A stretch of DNA of 64,000 nt, from NCBI GenBank assembly GCA_031292525.1, contig JARLGY010000038.1, positions 1 through 64,000 on the forward strand, given 5' to 3'. This document shows, piece after piece, positions 44,276 through 54,153 of this stretch; position 1 is the stretch's first letter, and every line of letters starts with the position of its first letter. The notes under the pieces are model-generated. The model had not been told where the DNA came from. It did no database searches and worked only from the letters and a program-made list of their open reading frames with translations. The position numbers were made by a program, and so were the translations under genes. The DNA comes from Flavipsychrobacter sp. Its GTDB lineage: Bacteria > Bacteroidota > Bacteroidia > Chitinophagales > Chitinophagaceae.

Positions 44276-47200
44276 ATGTCATTACCACCACTACTACGTC
44301 ACGTTTACAACCATGGTACTGAAGAAGTTATCAGGCGAGGTAAAAAAATATTTTACGCTTCGGGCGTACAGCTGCTTGATGTAGATCATCTTCTGGAACA
44401 AGTGCGTTTTAGAGTGCGTAACGACTTGTATCAAAACTACTACACGGTTACTGTACTCAAATTTCTGCAGCCGCAAGATCTGTCGGTAAGGTGCCAGTGC
44501 CCTTATAACCTGGGCGAAATATGCCGGCACGAGGTGGCTGCTCTATTTCAGCTAAATGAAATATTGCAAAGCGGTTTTTTTGAGAATAGTGATATAAGCT
44601 ACGACCAGAAGCATACCATAGTGCGTATGCGACAGATAAGCGTGCAAATGCTGCGCGTATTTTCATCGGCACCTATTATGGAGGTTGCTGAGCGGTGGGC
44701 TGCTGCAAACAAAGTGATCATAACTACAAGTAAAAGTGATACCATAGAAGCCGAAGTACCCGATGGTGATAATACTTACAAGGTGGTCATCAAACAAAAT
44801 GAAGACCGTTACTTCGATACCGCATGTGGATGTGATGAAAAAGGGCATCCTTTGTGCGTGCATAAGGCAGCCGTTTTTTTACAAATATTAAAGAAATACG
44901 GTGCCCAGTACTTCCAGGGGATGCACGACTGGGATATACAAAAAAACAAACTGCTGCAACAATATGGTTATTCGCTTAGCGATGACCTGACCAATAAATT
45001 CACTTTTACATACGAACAGGGCAAGCCTTTTTTGCGCGTGCTCGATACTTCTATAAAAAAGATATCGGCAGCAGAAAAACAATTGGCAACCCCTGTTGAG
45101 GTTGTTGTAGCCGAAGAGGTAAAAAGACTTGGCCTTGTTGTAGATACCAGCGTGACATGGTATCCATTTTCTAGTGTGTTGCTGGTAGCCGGCTATACAG
45201 ACGATGATGCCAAAAAATATACAAGCGGCATTGAAAAGCTGGAGTTGCTGCAATATGTGGACCCTACGAAGTACAGGGATGAAGAGCGGGAGCTGATACC
45301 GGTAGCGCGTAAATTCCTGCCTGAAGAAATATTGAAATACTTACGGAAAAACCTTCCTTTCGGTGATTTCCTGGATGATTATACACAGGTATTGAAGGAT
45401 ACACCTGCTACTGAAGTAAAAGAGCAGGTTTGGGAATACTTGTTGCCCAAGTACCATAAACTGTTTGAGCGATATCAAAATTTCAACCTGTCCTTTCTTA
45501 AAACAAAAGCAGGGGCATTGTCTTCAACAGTACTAAGTCCCGTACAGTTTGCAGATCCATCAGTACACCCGCAACTGAGCGTGCAAAAAGCTGGCAAAGG
45601 CTACGACGTTACTCTTTCATGGGCAATAGATGGCAGGGCTGTACCGCACAGCGATGTACACCCTTTTAATGCTGCGTTGTTCTTGTACGACTATAAGTTG
45701 TTCTGCACGGGTAACATAAAAGAGATAGCTATTACAGAACAGTTTCCTCCCAAAGGTGTACTCCACATCAGCCAAAAAGAATGGCCGACGTACCTGGAGC
45801 AAACCCTTATACCGTGGAGTCATAACCTGCACGTCAACTTTGATGACGAGTTGATAGAAACAATAGAGAAGGCAAAACCGGAATACCATTTATACCTGCA
45901 GGAGCGCGACCAGATGCTGGTGCTCACCCCTGCATTCCTATATGATAACATAGAAGTGAAGTGGGGTTATTTTGGGGATGTGATACAGCCGCACGAAGGT
46001 GTGGTGCGTATTGTGCAACGCAATGAGGCTGCTGAGCAGGAATTCATAAATATGCTGCGCTATATGCACAGCGACATGCAGCAAAACTTTAAGGAACACT
46101 TCATGTATATGCCAGGTACCAGCGTACTGGCTAATAACTGGTTCTTCAGGTTCACAGATACCATGAAGGAGTGGAATGTGGTGTTGTTTGGTTTTGAAGG
46201 CCTGAAAAATCTGCGCATCAATACCCATAAGCCGGATACGCATGTACATGTAACCAGCGAGATAGATTGGTTTGACGCCAATATAGAAATTAAGTTTGGT
46301 GAGCAGTCTGTTACTGTTGAAGAGGTGAAGAAGGCATTGACCCAAAAGCAAAACTTTGTGCGGTTGGGCGATGGCTCTATAGGTTTATTGCCCGAAGACT
46401 GGTTGAAAAAATATGCCCTGCTCTTTAAGGTGGGCGATACCAGGGGCACCCGCGTACGCTTAAAGAAATATCATTTTAGTGTGCTGGATGAACTGCTGGC
46501 AGATGTTGATGAACAGGCACTGCAACAGGAGCTTGAAGATAAAAAAGCACAACTGAATAGTATTATTACAAGCGATTTTAGCCATATAGAACCGCCCGTG
46601 CAGCTAAAAGCGTTATTGCGCCCATACCAGCTTGCGGGGTTTCAATGGTTGTTGTTTTTGAAGGAAGCAGGGTGGGGTGGAATACTTGCAGATGATATGG
46701 GGTTAGGTAAAACAGTGCAAACACTTACCTTCTTCCAGCATATAAAGAATACGCACCCTGATGCTAAGTTTATGGTGGTATGTCCTACTACGCTTATGTA
46801 TAACTGGGAGAATGAAATAAAGAAATTCACACCAGACCTTACAAATTTCATACATCACGGTCCTAAAAGAACATCGCAGGCGCAGGTATTTGAAGGCTTT
46901 GATGTTACCATAACTACTTACGGTACCATGCGTAGCGATATAAAAATGTTTAAGGACATTGTGTATGATTACGTAGTGCTGGACGAGTCTCAGTCTATAA
47001 AAAATCCACAGTCACAGGTGGCGAAGGCATCTCTGTTGCTCAATAGCAAAAACAGATTAGCACTAAGCGGCACGCCCGTGCAGAATAATACCTTCGACCT
47101 GTATGCGCAAATGAACTTCTTAAACCCCGGTATGTTGGGGAGCAGGGAGTTTTTTATGAATGAATTTGCCACACCCATCGATAAATTTCAGGAAGATGAG

Positions 47201-48004
47201 GTGAAGCAACAATTAAAGAAGCTCACCTATCCATTCCTGCTTCGCCGCACCAAGGAGCAAGTGGCAAAAGACCTGCCTGAAAAAACAGAGACCATTCTGT
47301 TTTGTGAAATGGGTGACGAGCAGCGTAAAATATACGAGTCCTATCGCAATACTTACCGCTCCCAGATATTGGGTATGATAGAGGAGCGTGGTATAGAACG
47401 CTCTACCATGCATATACTGCAAGGGCTCACCAAGCTGCGCCAGATATGCGATTCACCAGCTATATTGAATGAAGAGCACGATTATGGTAACCACTCCGTA
47501 AAACTGGAAGAGCTGACGCGCGAACTTACTGAGAATGTAGGGGAGCATAAAGCACTTATCTTCTCCCAGTTTCTGGGTATGCTGGGGCTTATACGTGATC
47601 ACCTGAAGAAAGAAGGAATTCCATACGCATATTTTGATGGTAGCTCATCGTCAACCGAGCGCGAACGTAACATACAATTATTCCAGAACGATGATACCTG
47701 CAGGGTGTTCCTTATATCGCTTAAAGCGGGTGGTATAGGGCTTAACCTTACCGCTGCTGACTATGTGTATATTGTGGACCCGTGGTGGAACCCTGCTGTG
47801 GAGCAGCAAGCCATAGATCGTACACACCGTATAGGGCAAACCAAGAATATATTTGCCTACCGCCTTATTTGTAAAGAAACTATTGAGGAAAAAATGCTGC
47901 AACTGCAGGAGCGTAAACGTGCATTAGCCAATGAACTGGTTTCTGATGACAACGCTTTCCTGAAGAAATTGACAAAGGACGATATTGCCTTCCTCTTTAG
48001 TTAG
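44276..48004 (+). CDS. SWIM zinc-finger SNF2-family helicase
   Basis: The 1242-residue protein begins with a SWIM zinc finger (Cys73-x-Cys75 and Cys83-x-His85 in VRCQCPYNLGEICRHEV), then a long SNF2-associated region, and from about residue 785 a complete SNF2 ATPase: DDMGLGKT (Lys812), DESQ at 903-906, SGTPVQNN, GLNLTAADYVYIVDPWWNP and HRIGQ. It should translocate on double-stranded DNA using ATP. Similar SWIM-SNF2 proteins occur widely in bacteria with unclear roles in transcription or repair. No nuclease or methylase is near, so it stands alone. Confidence 0.9.
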   Translation: MSLPPLLRHVYNHGTEEVIRRGKKIFYASGVQLLDVDHLLEQVRFRVRNDLYQNYYTVTVLKFLQPQDLSVRCQCPYNLGEICRHEVAALFQLNEILQSGFFENSDISYDQKHTIVRMRQISVQMLRVFSSAPIMEVAERWAAANKVIITTSKSDTIEAEVPDGDNTYKVVIKQNEDRYFDTACGCDEKGHPLCVHKAAVFLQILKKYGAQYFQGMHDWDIQKNKLLQQYGYSLSDDLTNKFTFTYEQGKPFLRVLDTSIKKISAAEKQLATPVEVVVAEEVKRLGLVVDTSVTWYPFSSVLLVAGYTDDDAKKYTSGIEKLELLQYVDPTKYRDEERELIPVARKFLPEEILKYLRKNLPFGDFLDDYTQVLKDTPATEVKEQVWEYLLPKYHKLFERYQNFNLSFLKTKAGALSSTVLSPVQFADPSVHPQLSVQKAGKGYDVTLSWAIDGRAVPHSDVHPFNAALFLYDYKLFCTGNIKEIAITEQFPPKGVLHISQKEWPTYLEQTLIPWSHNLHVNFDDELIETIEKAKPEYHLYLQERDQMLVLTPAFLYDNIEVKWGYFGDVIQPHEGVVRIVQRNEAAEQEFINMLRYMHSDMQQNFKEHFMYMPGTSVLANNWFFRFTDTMKEWNVVLFGFEGLKNLRINTHKPDTHVHVTSEIDWFDANIEIKFGEQSVTVEEVKKALTQKQNFVRLGDGSIGLLPEDWLKKYALLFKVGDTRGTRVRLKKYHFSVLDELLADVDEQALQQELEDKKAQLNSIITSDFSHIEPPVQLKALLRPYQLAGFQWLLFLKEAGWGGILADDMGLGKTVQTLTFFQHIKNTHPDAKFMVVCPTTLMYNWENEIKKFTPDLTNFIHHGPKRTSQAQVFEGFDVTITTYGTMRSDIKMFKDIVYDYVVLDESQSIKNPQSQVAKASLLLNSKNRLALSGTPVQNNTFDLYAQMNFLNPGMLGSREFFMNEFATPIDKFQEDEVKQQLKKLTYPFLLRRTKEQVAKDLPEKTETILFCEMGDEQRKIYESYRNTYRSQILGMIEERGIERSTMHILQGLTKLRQICDSPAILNEEHDYGNHSVKLEELTRELTENVGEHKALIFSQFLGMLGLIRDHLKKEGIPYAYFDGSSSSTERERNIQLFQNDDTCRVFLISLKAGGIGLNLTAADYVYIVDPWWNPAVEQQAIDRTHRIGQTKNIFAYRLICKETIEEKMLQLQERKRALANELVSDDNAFLKKLTKDDIAFLFS

Positions 48005-48191
48005 TGGTCTTATGAACCATTTCGTTTCCAGGAATGGCATGGGCATTTAAATTAGACAGGTAGATAAGCATGTCATCCAATGAGTGCTGCCATTTTCTCT
48101 TTGTATGGAGATCCTCAGGGATGTCATACAATTCCCGCATGGCATCAGAATATTTCTTTTGTAAAGTATCAAATATTTCCTCTTCTGTCAT
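47997..48191 (-). CDS. small hypothetical protein overlapping the helicase end
   Basis: I start at 48191 (MTEEEIFDTLQKKYSD) because a GGAG lies 6 bases upstream and because the hairpin at 48223-48250 would interrupt longer starts. The 64-residue product is acidic and helical; no family recognised. Its 3' end overlaps the helicase stop by 8 bases tail to tail. Existence is plausible from codon use but not proved. Confidence 0.5.
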   Translation of the reverse strand: MTEEEIFDTLQKKYSDAMRELYDIPEDLHTKRKWQHSLDDMLIYLSNLNAHAIPGNEMVHKTTN

Positions 48192-48216
48192 AGCTCTCCA
48201 GCCTTTGGGGCTACCC

Positions 48217-48250
48217 ATAAAAAAATCTTGCCCGAATGGGGGCAAGATTT
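48217..48250 (-). terminator. terminator for the membrane hydrolase-like gene
   Basis: AAATCTTGCCC (48223-48233) pairs with GGGCAAGATTT (48240-48250), and seven T follow on the minus strand. It ends transcription of the 48361-49008 gene. Confidence 0.85.
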
Positions 48251-48360
48251 ATAAATAACAGTAATGCTATGATTAAGTTCGTTTAACTATCTGTAAATGT
48301 GTGGGTTGTGATGTTGTTTGTTATTGTGTGTTTATGGCGAATTTTCCGCAGTGCCTTCTG

Positions 48361-49008
48361 TTAGTTCGCCACTCTGTTACGATCTACCCAGTAGCCCAGA
48401 AAAATAAATATCCACTGAAACTGACCACCCCAGCCAATAGCTGTTACTGAGTTTGGCATTGGCGAAAATAATCCTGCAAGGTGCATAACAACAAGTAAAA
48501 AGGCCATTAACCCAAAGCTCCATTTACCAGTTGTATTTTTTGCCTTGGTGGCCTGCAGGTAAAATATAGAGCCTATAATAAAAAGCGCAGCCTCTACCAG
48601 GCCAGTGAGCACCGGCCAATTCCATAGCCCCAAACCTACTTTAGGTGAGTTGCCCGGAAAGAGTGGCAGGTCGGGGTTATGTACAATAAGGTCGAGCACC
48701 CAATGGCTCAGCACGCATATAGCTAGTACTATAGCGCCAGGCCTATCTTTTTTCACCAACCAATATATAAAACCAAAAACTGCGCCCCACACTATGCCCA
48801 TGAGTAAGCTATGTGTTATTGGATAATCAGTAAAATCCAGAGGAAATTTACTATTGCCTGGTTGCAAGCCCACATGCTCTACGCCCAGCAATAGCATTAC
48901 GGGCCATAGAAGGTCGGCCCATTGAACCGCCATAAACAAAAGACCCAGGGAAACTTTAGGGGCGAACTTTTTTGCACCCAAGCCGAAACCAAAATGACCG
49001 ATAACCAT
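48361..49008 (-). CDS. membrane protein of the YdjM/LexA-binding hydrolase-like group
   Basis: The ATG at 49008 gives MVIGHFGFGLGAKKFAP and a 215-residue protein with about six hydrophobic helices. The longer upstream reading (to 49209) overlaps the divergent regulator and has no hydrophobic start. Conserved ITHSLLMGIVWG and LSHWVLDLIVHNPDLP with buried His/Asp residues resemble the membrane-bound metal-dependent hydrolase group (YdjM-like). Activity unproven. It is divergent from the Crp-type regulator, which may control it. Confidence 0.7.
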   Translation of the reverse strand: MVIGHFGFGLGAKKFAPKVSLGLLFMAVQWADLLWPVMLLLGVEHVGLQPGNSKFPLDFTDYPITHSLLMGIVWGAVFGFIYWLVKKDRPGAIVLAICVLSHWVLDLIVHNPDLPLFPGNSPKVGLGLWNWPVLTGLVEAALFIIGSIFYLQATKAKNTTGKWSFGLMAFLLVVMHLAGLFSPMPNSVTAIGWGGQFQWIFIFLGYWVDRNRVAN

Positions 49009-49128
49009 AGTTGTAAAGTTTAGTTTGATTGTTATTTCGAATGTAAAATTAGAATGCAGCAGCTTCGGGTTTCTTGATAAATGGTAAGAATTCGGGGAAG
49101 TACTATATTTGAGTAATACCTTGAGCAT

Positions 49129-49698
49129 ATGACTGAACTGGAACAATACCTGCGTTCGTATATGAATGTTACGGACGAGGACATGGATATCATTACCTCT
49201 TACTTCCACGTTACGACATTGGAAAAAGGCGACTACTTTTTAAAGTCCGGAAGGGTGTGCGATAAACTAAGTTTCCACAAGAGTGGACTGATACGTATGT
49301 ATGGCGAACATGGGGAGAAAGAAGTGACCCAATGGATATCGTTTAAAGGGAATTTTGTTGCCGACCTGAATGGTATCGTCCGCGATCAACCATCACGGTA
49401 TAATATACGTGCGCTAACACATTCAGAACTATATACCATTAGTAAAAAAGACTACAATAATCTGGGCCATGTATTGCCCAAGTGGCCTGCCCTGGAGCGG
49501 GCACTTATAACCCGCTGTTTTGGTTTTTTAGAGACCAGGATATTTGCGCTCTTATCTATGTCTGCAGAAGAACAATATCAATACCTGCTGGATATGAATC
49601 CCGACTTTAACCAGGTACCCCTTAAATACCTGGCATCTATGATGGGTATGACACCTGAATCTTTGAGCAGGGTGAGGAATAAACTGGCGGTGACTTAA
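49129..49698 (+). CDS. Crp/Fnr-family transcriptional regulator
   Basis: The 189-residue regulator has a beta-roll sensor (KGDYFLKSGRVCDKLSFHKSGLIRMY near the start) and a C-terminal HTH (PLKYLASMMGMTPESLSRVRNKL). No Fe-S Cys set or cAMP motif is visible, so the signal is unknown. It is divergent from the YdjM-like membrane gene (120 bases apart), which is the obvious candidate target. Confidence 0.85.
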   Translation: MTELEQYLRSYMNVTDEDMDIITSYFHVTTLEKGDYFLKSGRVCDKLSFHKSGLIRMYGEHGEKEVTQWISFKGNFVADLNGIVRDQPSRYNIRALTHSELYTISKKDYNNLGHVLPKWPALERALITRCFGFLETRIFALLSMSAEEQYQYLLDMNPDFNQVPLKYLASMMGMTPESLSRVRNKLAVT

Positions 49699-49913
49699 TC
49701 TAGGCTCTCAATATACAGTTTCTCCACCTTCGTCCTTGCCCACTGTGTTTTACGTAAGAATTTGAGGCTCGATTGTATGCTCGGGTTATCGCAAAAGCAA
49801 TTGATGCGCACACTCTCGCACATATATTCCCAGCCATACTTATCTACTAAGTAAAGCAGTATATTTTCAAGGGTTATACCGTGGAGCGGGTCGTTTGATT
49901 TTTCAGTTGCCAT
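49695..49913 (-). CDS. VF530-family small DNA-binding protein
   Basis: I start at 49913 (MATEKSNDPLHG), since longer starts run against the acyl-CoA dehydrogenase. The 72-residue protein matches the VF530/DUF2132 pattern: NDPLHGITLENILLYLVDKYGW, then CFCDNPSIQSSLKFLRKTQWAR-x-KVE. VF530 is a small conserved protein considered to bind DNA. It overlaps the end of the regulator gene by 4 bases. Confidence 0.85.
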   Translation of the reverse strand: MATEKSNDPLHGITLENILLYLVDKYGWEYMCESVRINCFCDNPSIQSSLKFLRKTQWARTKVEKLYIESLD

Positions 49914-49939
49914 AGTGCGAAAATACATTAATGCTAAAT

Positions 49940-49967
49940 AAAAAAGGGAAGCCACTGGCTTCCCTTT
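49940..49967 (-). terminator. terminator of the acyl-CoA dehydrogenase
   Basis: AAAGGGAAGCC and its complement (49943-49967) make an 11-bp stem with a T-run on the minus strand, 20 bases after the stop. Confidence 0.85.
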
Positions 49968-49987
49968 CAAATAGTGTAATCTAAATA

Positions 49988-51130
49988 TTACCCTTTCAGT
50001 ACTGTCCTGCTGATCACAATACGCTGTACCTCGCTGGTACCTTCGTATATCTGAGTGATCTTGGCATCGCGCATCAGGCGCTCTACGTGGAATTCTTTTA
50101 CATAACCATAGCCACCGTGTATCTGTATAGCTTCGTTGGTTACCTTCTGTGCTATATCTGACGCAAACAGTTTTGCCATAGATGCAGACAATGTGTAATC
50201 TTCGCCCTGGTCTTTTGTCCATGCAGCTTTAAGGCACAGCAGGCGGGCTGCTTCTATTTCAGTTGCCATATCGGCCAGCTTAAATGCTATGGCCTGGTGG
50301 TTGCTAATTTCAGTACCAAAAGCTTTACGCTCCTTGCTGTATTTAAGTGCAAGTTCGTATGCGCCGCTAGCTATACCCAATGCCTGGCTGGCGATACCTA
50401 TACGGCCACCTGCAAGCACCTTCATGGCAAATGTAAAGCCGAAGCCATCTTCGCCTATGCGGTTTTCCTTAGGCACCTTCACGTCCTGGAACATGATGCT
50501 GTGCGTATCGCTACCGCGGATACCCAGTTTATTTTCTTTAGCGCCAACAGTTACACCCGGGCTATCTTTTTCAACGATCAGTACATTGATACCCTTGTGT
50601 TTCTTCTCTGGATATGTTTGTGCTATTACCAGGTAGTAAGATGCTGAATTACCGTTAGTGATCCAGTTCTTGGTGCCATTCAATATATAATGGTCGCCTT
50701 TGTCTTCTGCTGTTGTGCGTTGAGATGTGGCATCAGAGCCTGCTTCTGGTTCGCTCAGTAAGAATGCACCTATTTTTTGGCCTGAAGCTAGTGGTACGAG
50801 ATATTTTTGTTTCTGCTCCTCGTTGCCATATTTTTCAAGGCCCCAGCATACTAGTGAGTTATTCACACTCATACAAACCGATACAGAAGCATCTATTTTA
50901 GAGATCTCTTCCATAGCCAACACGTAAGAAATAGTATCCATGCCAGAACCTCCATACTTAGGGTCAACCATCATACCCATAAAACCCAGCTCACCCAGCT
51001 TCTTTATTTGCTCGGCAGGAAATTTCTGGTGTTCATCGCGTTCAATAACGCCTGGTAATAATTCGTTTTTGGCAAAATCGCGGGCAGCCATTTGTACGGC
51101 AACCTGCTCTTCGGTGAGCTGAAAATTCAT
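49988..51130 (-). CDS. acyl-CoA dehydrogenase
   Basis: The 380-residue flavoenzyme has the family motifs: GFMGMMVDPKYGGSG, FLLSEPEAGSDA, the FAD-binding segment NGTKNWITNG, and catalytic Glu in QIYEGTSEVQ near the C-terminus. It oxidises acyl-CoA thioesters, passing electrons to an ETF. Short- or branched-chain preference cannot be read. Monocistronic, with a terminator. Confidence 0.93.
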   Translation of the reverse strand: MNFQLTEEQVAVQMAARDFAKNELLPGVIERDEHQKFPAEQIKKLGELGFMGMMVDPKYGGSGMDTISYVLAMEEISKIDASVSVCMSVNNSLVCWGLEKYGNEEQKQKYLVPLASGQKIGAFLLSEPEAGSDATSQRTTAEDKGDHYILNGTKNWITNGNSASYYLVIAQTYPEKKHKGINVLIVEKDSPGVTVGAKENKLGIRGSDTHSIMFQDVKVPKENRIGEDGFGFTFAMKVLAGGRIGIASQALGIASGAYELALKYSKERKAFGTEISNHQAIAFKLADMATEIEAARLLCLKAAWTKDQGEDYTLSASMAKLFASDIAQKVTNEAIQIHGGYGYVKEFHVERLMRDAKITQIYEGTSEVQRIVISRTVLKG

Positions 51131-51340
51131 ATTATATATAATATATTATACTGCAATAAAAATAACAGTGCAAACGTAGGCTAAATAGTCTATAAGTCAA
51201 AAAAAGCGCATGCAAAAAAAAGTGCGGATGGTTGTTGTACAATAAAATATAAGGTAACCTGAACCCGTGAATAAAATAAATTTTATATTTTAGCGTTACA
51301 ATTCCCTGACAATTCATTTCAACTGTAAAACCGAAATCCT

Positions 51341-52447
51341 ATGAAAAAGTATGTATTGCTATTTTCAATGTTCCTGGTTGTTTTGTTTATTTATTCCTGC
51401 CAAAAGAAGGCAGCCCCAACTGTAAGCGGTACCACAATGTACCTCGATCTGCCGGCAACGCCGGATGTCTATTACGCATCGATAGATAAAGACAATTATG
51501 AAGCTACAGTAGGGCGTGTGCTGTTTTATGATACACACCTTTCTATAAATAATGCTATAGCATGCGGCAGTTGCCACAAACAGGCATTAGGATTTGCTGA
51601 TAATGTGTCTTTAAGTGTTGGTTTTGAAGGCAAAGTTACCAAGCGAAATACCCCTGCTATCCAAAATATAGGGAACAATGTAGCGGATTTTGAATCTCAG
51701 TTTGTTACCAATACCAATAACAGTATGCTGTTTTGGGATGGGCGGGAAAACAATCTCGTTAACATGATGTTGCGTCCGCTTAGCAACCATGTAGAAATGG
51801 GGCTGGAGGATGTTTCAGTATTGCCAAAAAAGCTTGCAGGCTTGGGTTATTACACTAAGCTATTTGCGCAGGCATATGGCGATACCAGCATAACAACCGA
51901 AAGGATATCCGAATGTCTTGCCGCTTTTACAGCGTCTATTGGCACCCAGCAATCGCGTTTCGACCAATATACCCAAGGAAATACAACTGCATTTACTGCG
52001 CAAGAGCAGGCCGGGATGAACTTGTTTGTCAATAAGTATAATTGCACCAATTGTCACCACGTAACTACAGGCGGGTATAATGGTGTTATTACCGATTTTA
52101 AAGATATTGGTCTGGACCAGAATTATAAAGATATGGGCAGGGGCACCATAACTGGCTTAAACACCGATAATGGTACGTTTAAAGTACCCAGCCTGCGTAA
52201 CGTAGCGCTTACAGCTCCATATATGCACGATGGCCGGTTTGCAACGTTAAGCGATGTACTAGACCATTACAGCCATGGTATAAAACCCAGCCAGAACCTG
52301 GATGATAACTTGAAGACCAATAAGCAACCTATGCAAATGAATATATCTGATCAGGAAAAGCAAGCGCTTATTGCCTTTTTGAATACATTCACAGATTATA
52401 CAACAACAGTTGATCCTAAATTTTCAAACCCGTTTAAATTAAAGTAG
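51341..52447 (+). CDS. di-haem cytochrome c peroxidase-type lipoprotein
   Basis: The 368-residue lipoprotein (Cys in IYSCQ) carries two c-type haem motifs, CGSCH and CTNCH, in the MauG/CCP order, with LSINNAIACGSCHKQALGFAD and PSLRNVALTAPYMHDGRF. It should reduce H2O2 or act as a MauG-type oxidase in the periplasm. The next gene begins 9 bases after its stop, so the two are likely co-transcribed. Confidence 0.88.
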   Translation: MKKYVLLFSMFLVVLFIYSCQKKAAPTVSGTTMYLDLPATPDVYYASIDKDNYEATVGRVLFYDTHLSINNAIACGSCHKQALGFADNVSLSVGFEGKVTKRNTPAIQNIGNNVADFESQFVTNTNNSMLFWDGRENNLVNMMLRPLSNHVEMGLEDVSVLPKKLAGLGYYTKLFAQAYGDTSITTERISECLAAFTASIGTQQSRFDQYTQGNTTAFTAQEQAGMNLFVNKYNCTNCHHVTTGGYNGVITDFKDIGLDQNYKDMGRGTITGLNTDNGTFKVPSLRNVALTAPYMHDGRFATLSDVLDHYSHGIKPSQNLDDNLKTNKQPMQMNISDQEKQALIAFLNTFTDYTTTVDPKFSNPFKLK

Positions 52448-52456
52448 CCGAACCTA

Positions 52457-53176
52457 ATGAGAAAACTAACCCTCCTGGTATTAACCCTAATTGCAACATT
52501 TTCATCTTTCGCACAAACAGATTCAACAACAACCAGGAACATCCCGCACCCACGTTACGAGCAGTACATAGGTGTGCAAATCAATGAACTGGTACAGCAA
52601 GTATTGAATTTTAATAATTCCGGAACTACAAATACAGTTAACAATAACCCTTATCTGCTTGTATATTCTGTCAACTCGGTTAAAAGTGGCTGGGGCATTA
52701 GGTTGGGTGTAGGTTTTAATTCAAACACCAACAGCACCAACGATGGCATTACCCAAACGAATAACAATATAACAGACATGCATTTTCGCCTGGGTATCGA
52801 AAAGGCGTTCAGGCTATCTGCAAAATGGAGTGCGGGTGTAGGGCTTGATGGATTGTATAATAACAACAATGATAAAACTACCAACACCATCAGTTCTACA
52901 GACACCACAACCACTACTACCAAAACAAAAATATACAGTTATGGCGGCGGCGCTATGGGATGGGTGCGGTATCATGTGAACAAAAGGATTTTAATAGGCA
53001 CCGAGAGCAGTTTCTACTACACTGCAGGCAAGCAGAACGAAACCATACAAATAACCAGCAGGAATTTTAACCTGCAGACCAGGCCTGTTACAACAAACAC
53101 AACAGCTACCAGTAATGATACCAAGCAAGGTGTATTTTCGGTGCCGGTTACATTATACCTTATACTCAAGTTTTAA
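52457..53176 (+). CDS. outer-membrane beta-barrel protein of unknown function
   Basis: The 239-residue protein has a signal peptide (FSSFAQ end) and alternating strands with aromatic ends (IGVQINELVQQVLNF, FSVPVTLYLILKF). Long Asn/Thr-rich loops (STDTTTTTTKTK) face out. No named family is recognised. It follows the peroxidase gene by 9 bases, so it is probably its co-transcribed partner. Confidence 0.65.
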   Translation: MRKLTLLVLTLIATFSSFAQTDSTTTRNIPHPRYEQYIGVQINELVQQVLNFNNSGTTNTVNNNPYLLVYSVNSVKSGWGIRLGVGFNSNTNSTNDGITQTNNNITDMHFRLGIEKAFRLSAKWSAGVGLDGLYNNNNDKTTNTISSTDTTTTTTKTKIYSYGGGAMGWVRYHVNKRILIGTESSFYYTAGKQNETIQITSRNFNLQTRPVTTNTTATSNDTKQGVFSVPVTLYLILKF

Positions 53177-53198
53177 ATACTTACAATTTTATTATTGC

Positions 53199-53232
53199 TC
53201 CGGCCCTTATAAGCACGTTTATGAGGGCCGGA
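53199..53232 (+). terminator. probable terminator after the barrel gene
   Basis: TCCGGCCCTTAT pairs with ATGAGGGCCGGA (with one G-U) across a 10-base loop; no strong T-run, so less certain than others. Confidence 0.6.
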
Positions 53233-53350
53233 AAAGTTTATAGAATACCTGACAGATGGCGATAATCTGGCATTTTTAACGAGGAACACTAGAACTCCAA
53301 AAAACAATTCTTACTTTTGCGCCTCAAAACCTAAATAATAAGCATTATAT

Positions 53351-54061
53351 ATGGGTCGGATATTTGAAGTAAGAAAGTCTACCATGTTTGCCCGCTACGA
53401 CCGCATGGCAAAACAATTTTCGCGTGTCGGTAAGGAAATAGCCATTGCTGTAAAAAAAGGTGGCCCTGATCCTGATACCAACCCTATGCTGCGCCGCGTG
53501 ATGCAGAATGCCAAGGGCTTTAACATGCCTAAGGATCGCATTGAAGCCGCCATTAAAAATGCAATGGGCAAAGACACCAGCAACTATGACGAAGTGCTGT
53601 ATGAGGGTTATGGCCCCCACGGTATTGCACTGCTGGTAGTTACTGCAACTGATAACACCACGCGTACTGTTGCCAATGTGCGCTCTCATTTTAATAAAGG
53701 TGGTGGCACGCTGGGTAATAGCGGTTCTGTAGCATTCATGTTCAAACACCTGGGGGTATTTAAGCTGAAGCCAGAAGGTTTGAGCATAGAAGATATGGAA
53801 CTGGAACTGATAGATGCAGGACTTGAAGAGCTTGGTGAAGATGCAGATGGCAATATAATAGTACGTTGCGGTTTCAGCGATTTTGGTAACATGCAGAAAG
53901 CGCTTGAAGATAAAGGGATCACACCAATATCGTCTGAACTGGAGTACGTACCGATGAACACAGTGGCAATAAGCGAAGAACAATCTGAAGATATTTTCAA
54001 GCTGATAGCGCGATTGGAGGAAGATGATGATGTGCAACAGGTGTTTCATAATATGGCATAA
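53351..54061 (+). CDS. YebC/PmpR-family transcriptional regulator
   Basis: The 236-residue protein has the YebC signature: FEVRKSTMFARYDRMAKQFSRVGKEI near the start, MPKDRIEAAIK, and the GPHGIALLVVTATDNTTRTVANVR segment. The family includes DNA-binding regulators and translation factors that ease ribosome stalling at proline runs, so the older DNA-binding name may not capture the role. A TACTTTTG box at 53312 may be the promoter -7 element. Confidence 0.92.
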   Translation: MGRIFEVRKSTMFARYDRMAKQFSRVGKEIAIAVKKGGPDPDTNPMLRRVMQNAKGFNMPKDRIEAAIKNAMGKDTSNYDEVLYEGYGPHGIALLVVTATDNTTRTVANVRSHFNKGGGTLGNSGSVAFMFKHLGVFKLKPEGLSIEDMELELIDAGLEELGEDADGNIIVRCGFSDFGNMQKALEDKGITPISSELEYVPMNTVAISEEQSEDIFKLIARLEEDDDVQQVFHNMA

Positions 54062-54082
54062 TTAGCGTTTAATAATAATAGT

Positions 54083-54117
54083 AATAGCGGTGTGCCTCCT
54101 GCGCACCGCTATTTTAG
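54083..54117 (+). terminator. terminator of yebC-like gene
   Basis: AATAGCGGTGTGC and GCGCACCGCTATT (54083-54113) pair, followed by TTAGTGT. It separates yebC from the next gene. Confidence 0.82.
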
Positions 54118-54153
54118 TGTATAGAGTTATAGTTTTTTAATAAGTTTACATTT

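Noticed and set aside
49009-49209. Upstream extension of the YdjM-like membrane protein
   Set aside because: The first 67 residues lack the hydrophobic pattern of the family and overlap the divergent regulator; the ATG at 49008 gives the expected start.
49914-50222. Upstream extension of the VF530 protein
   Set aside because: It would run through the dehydrogenase terminator and coding end; the ATG at 49913 matches the family start.
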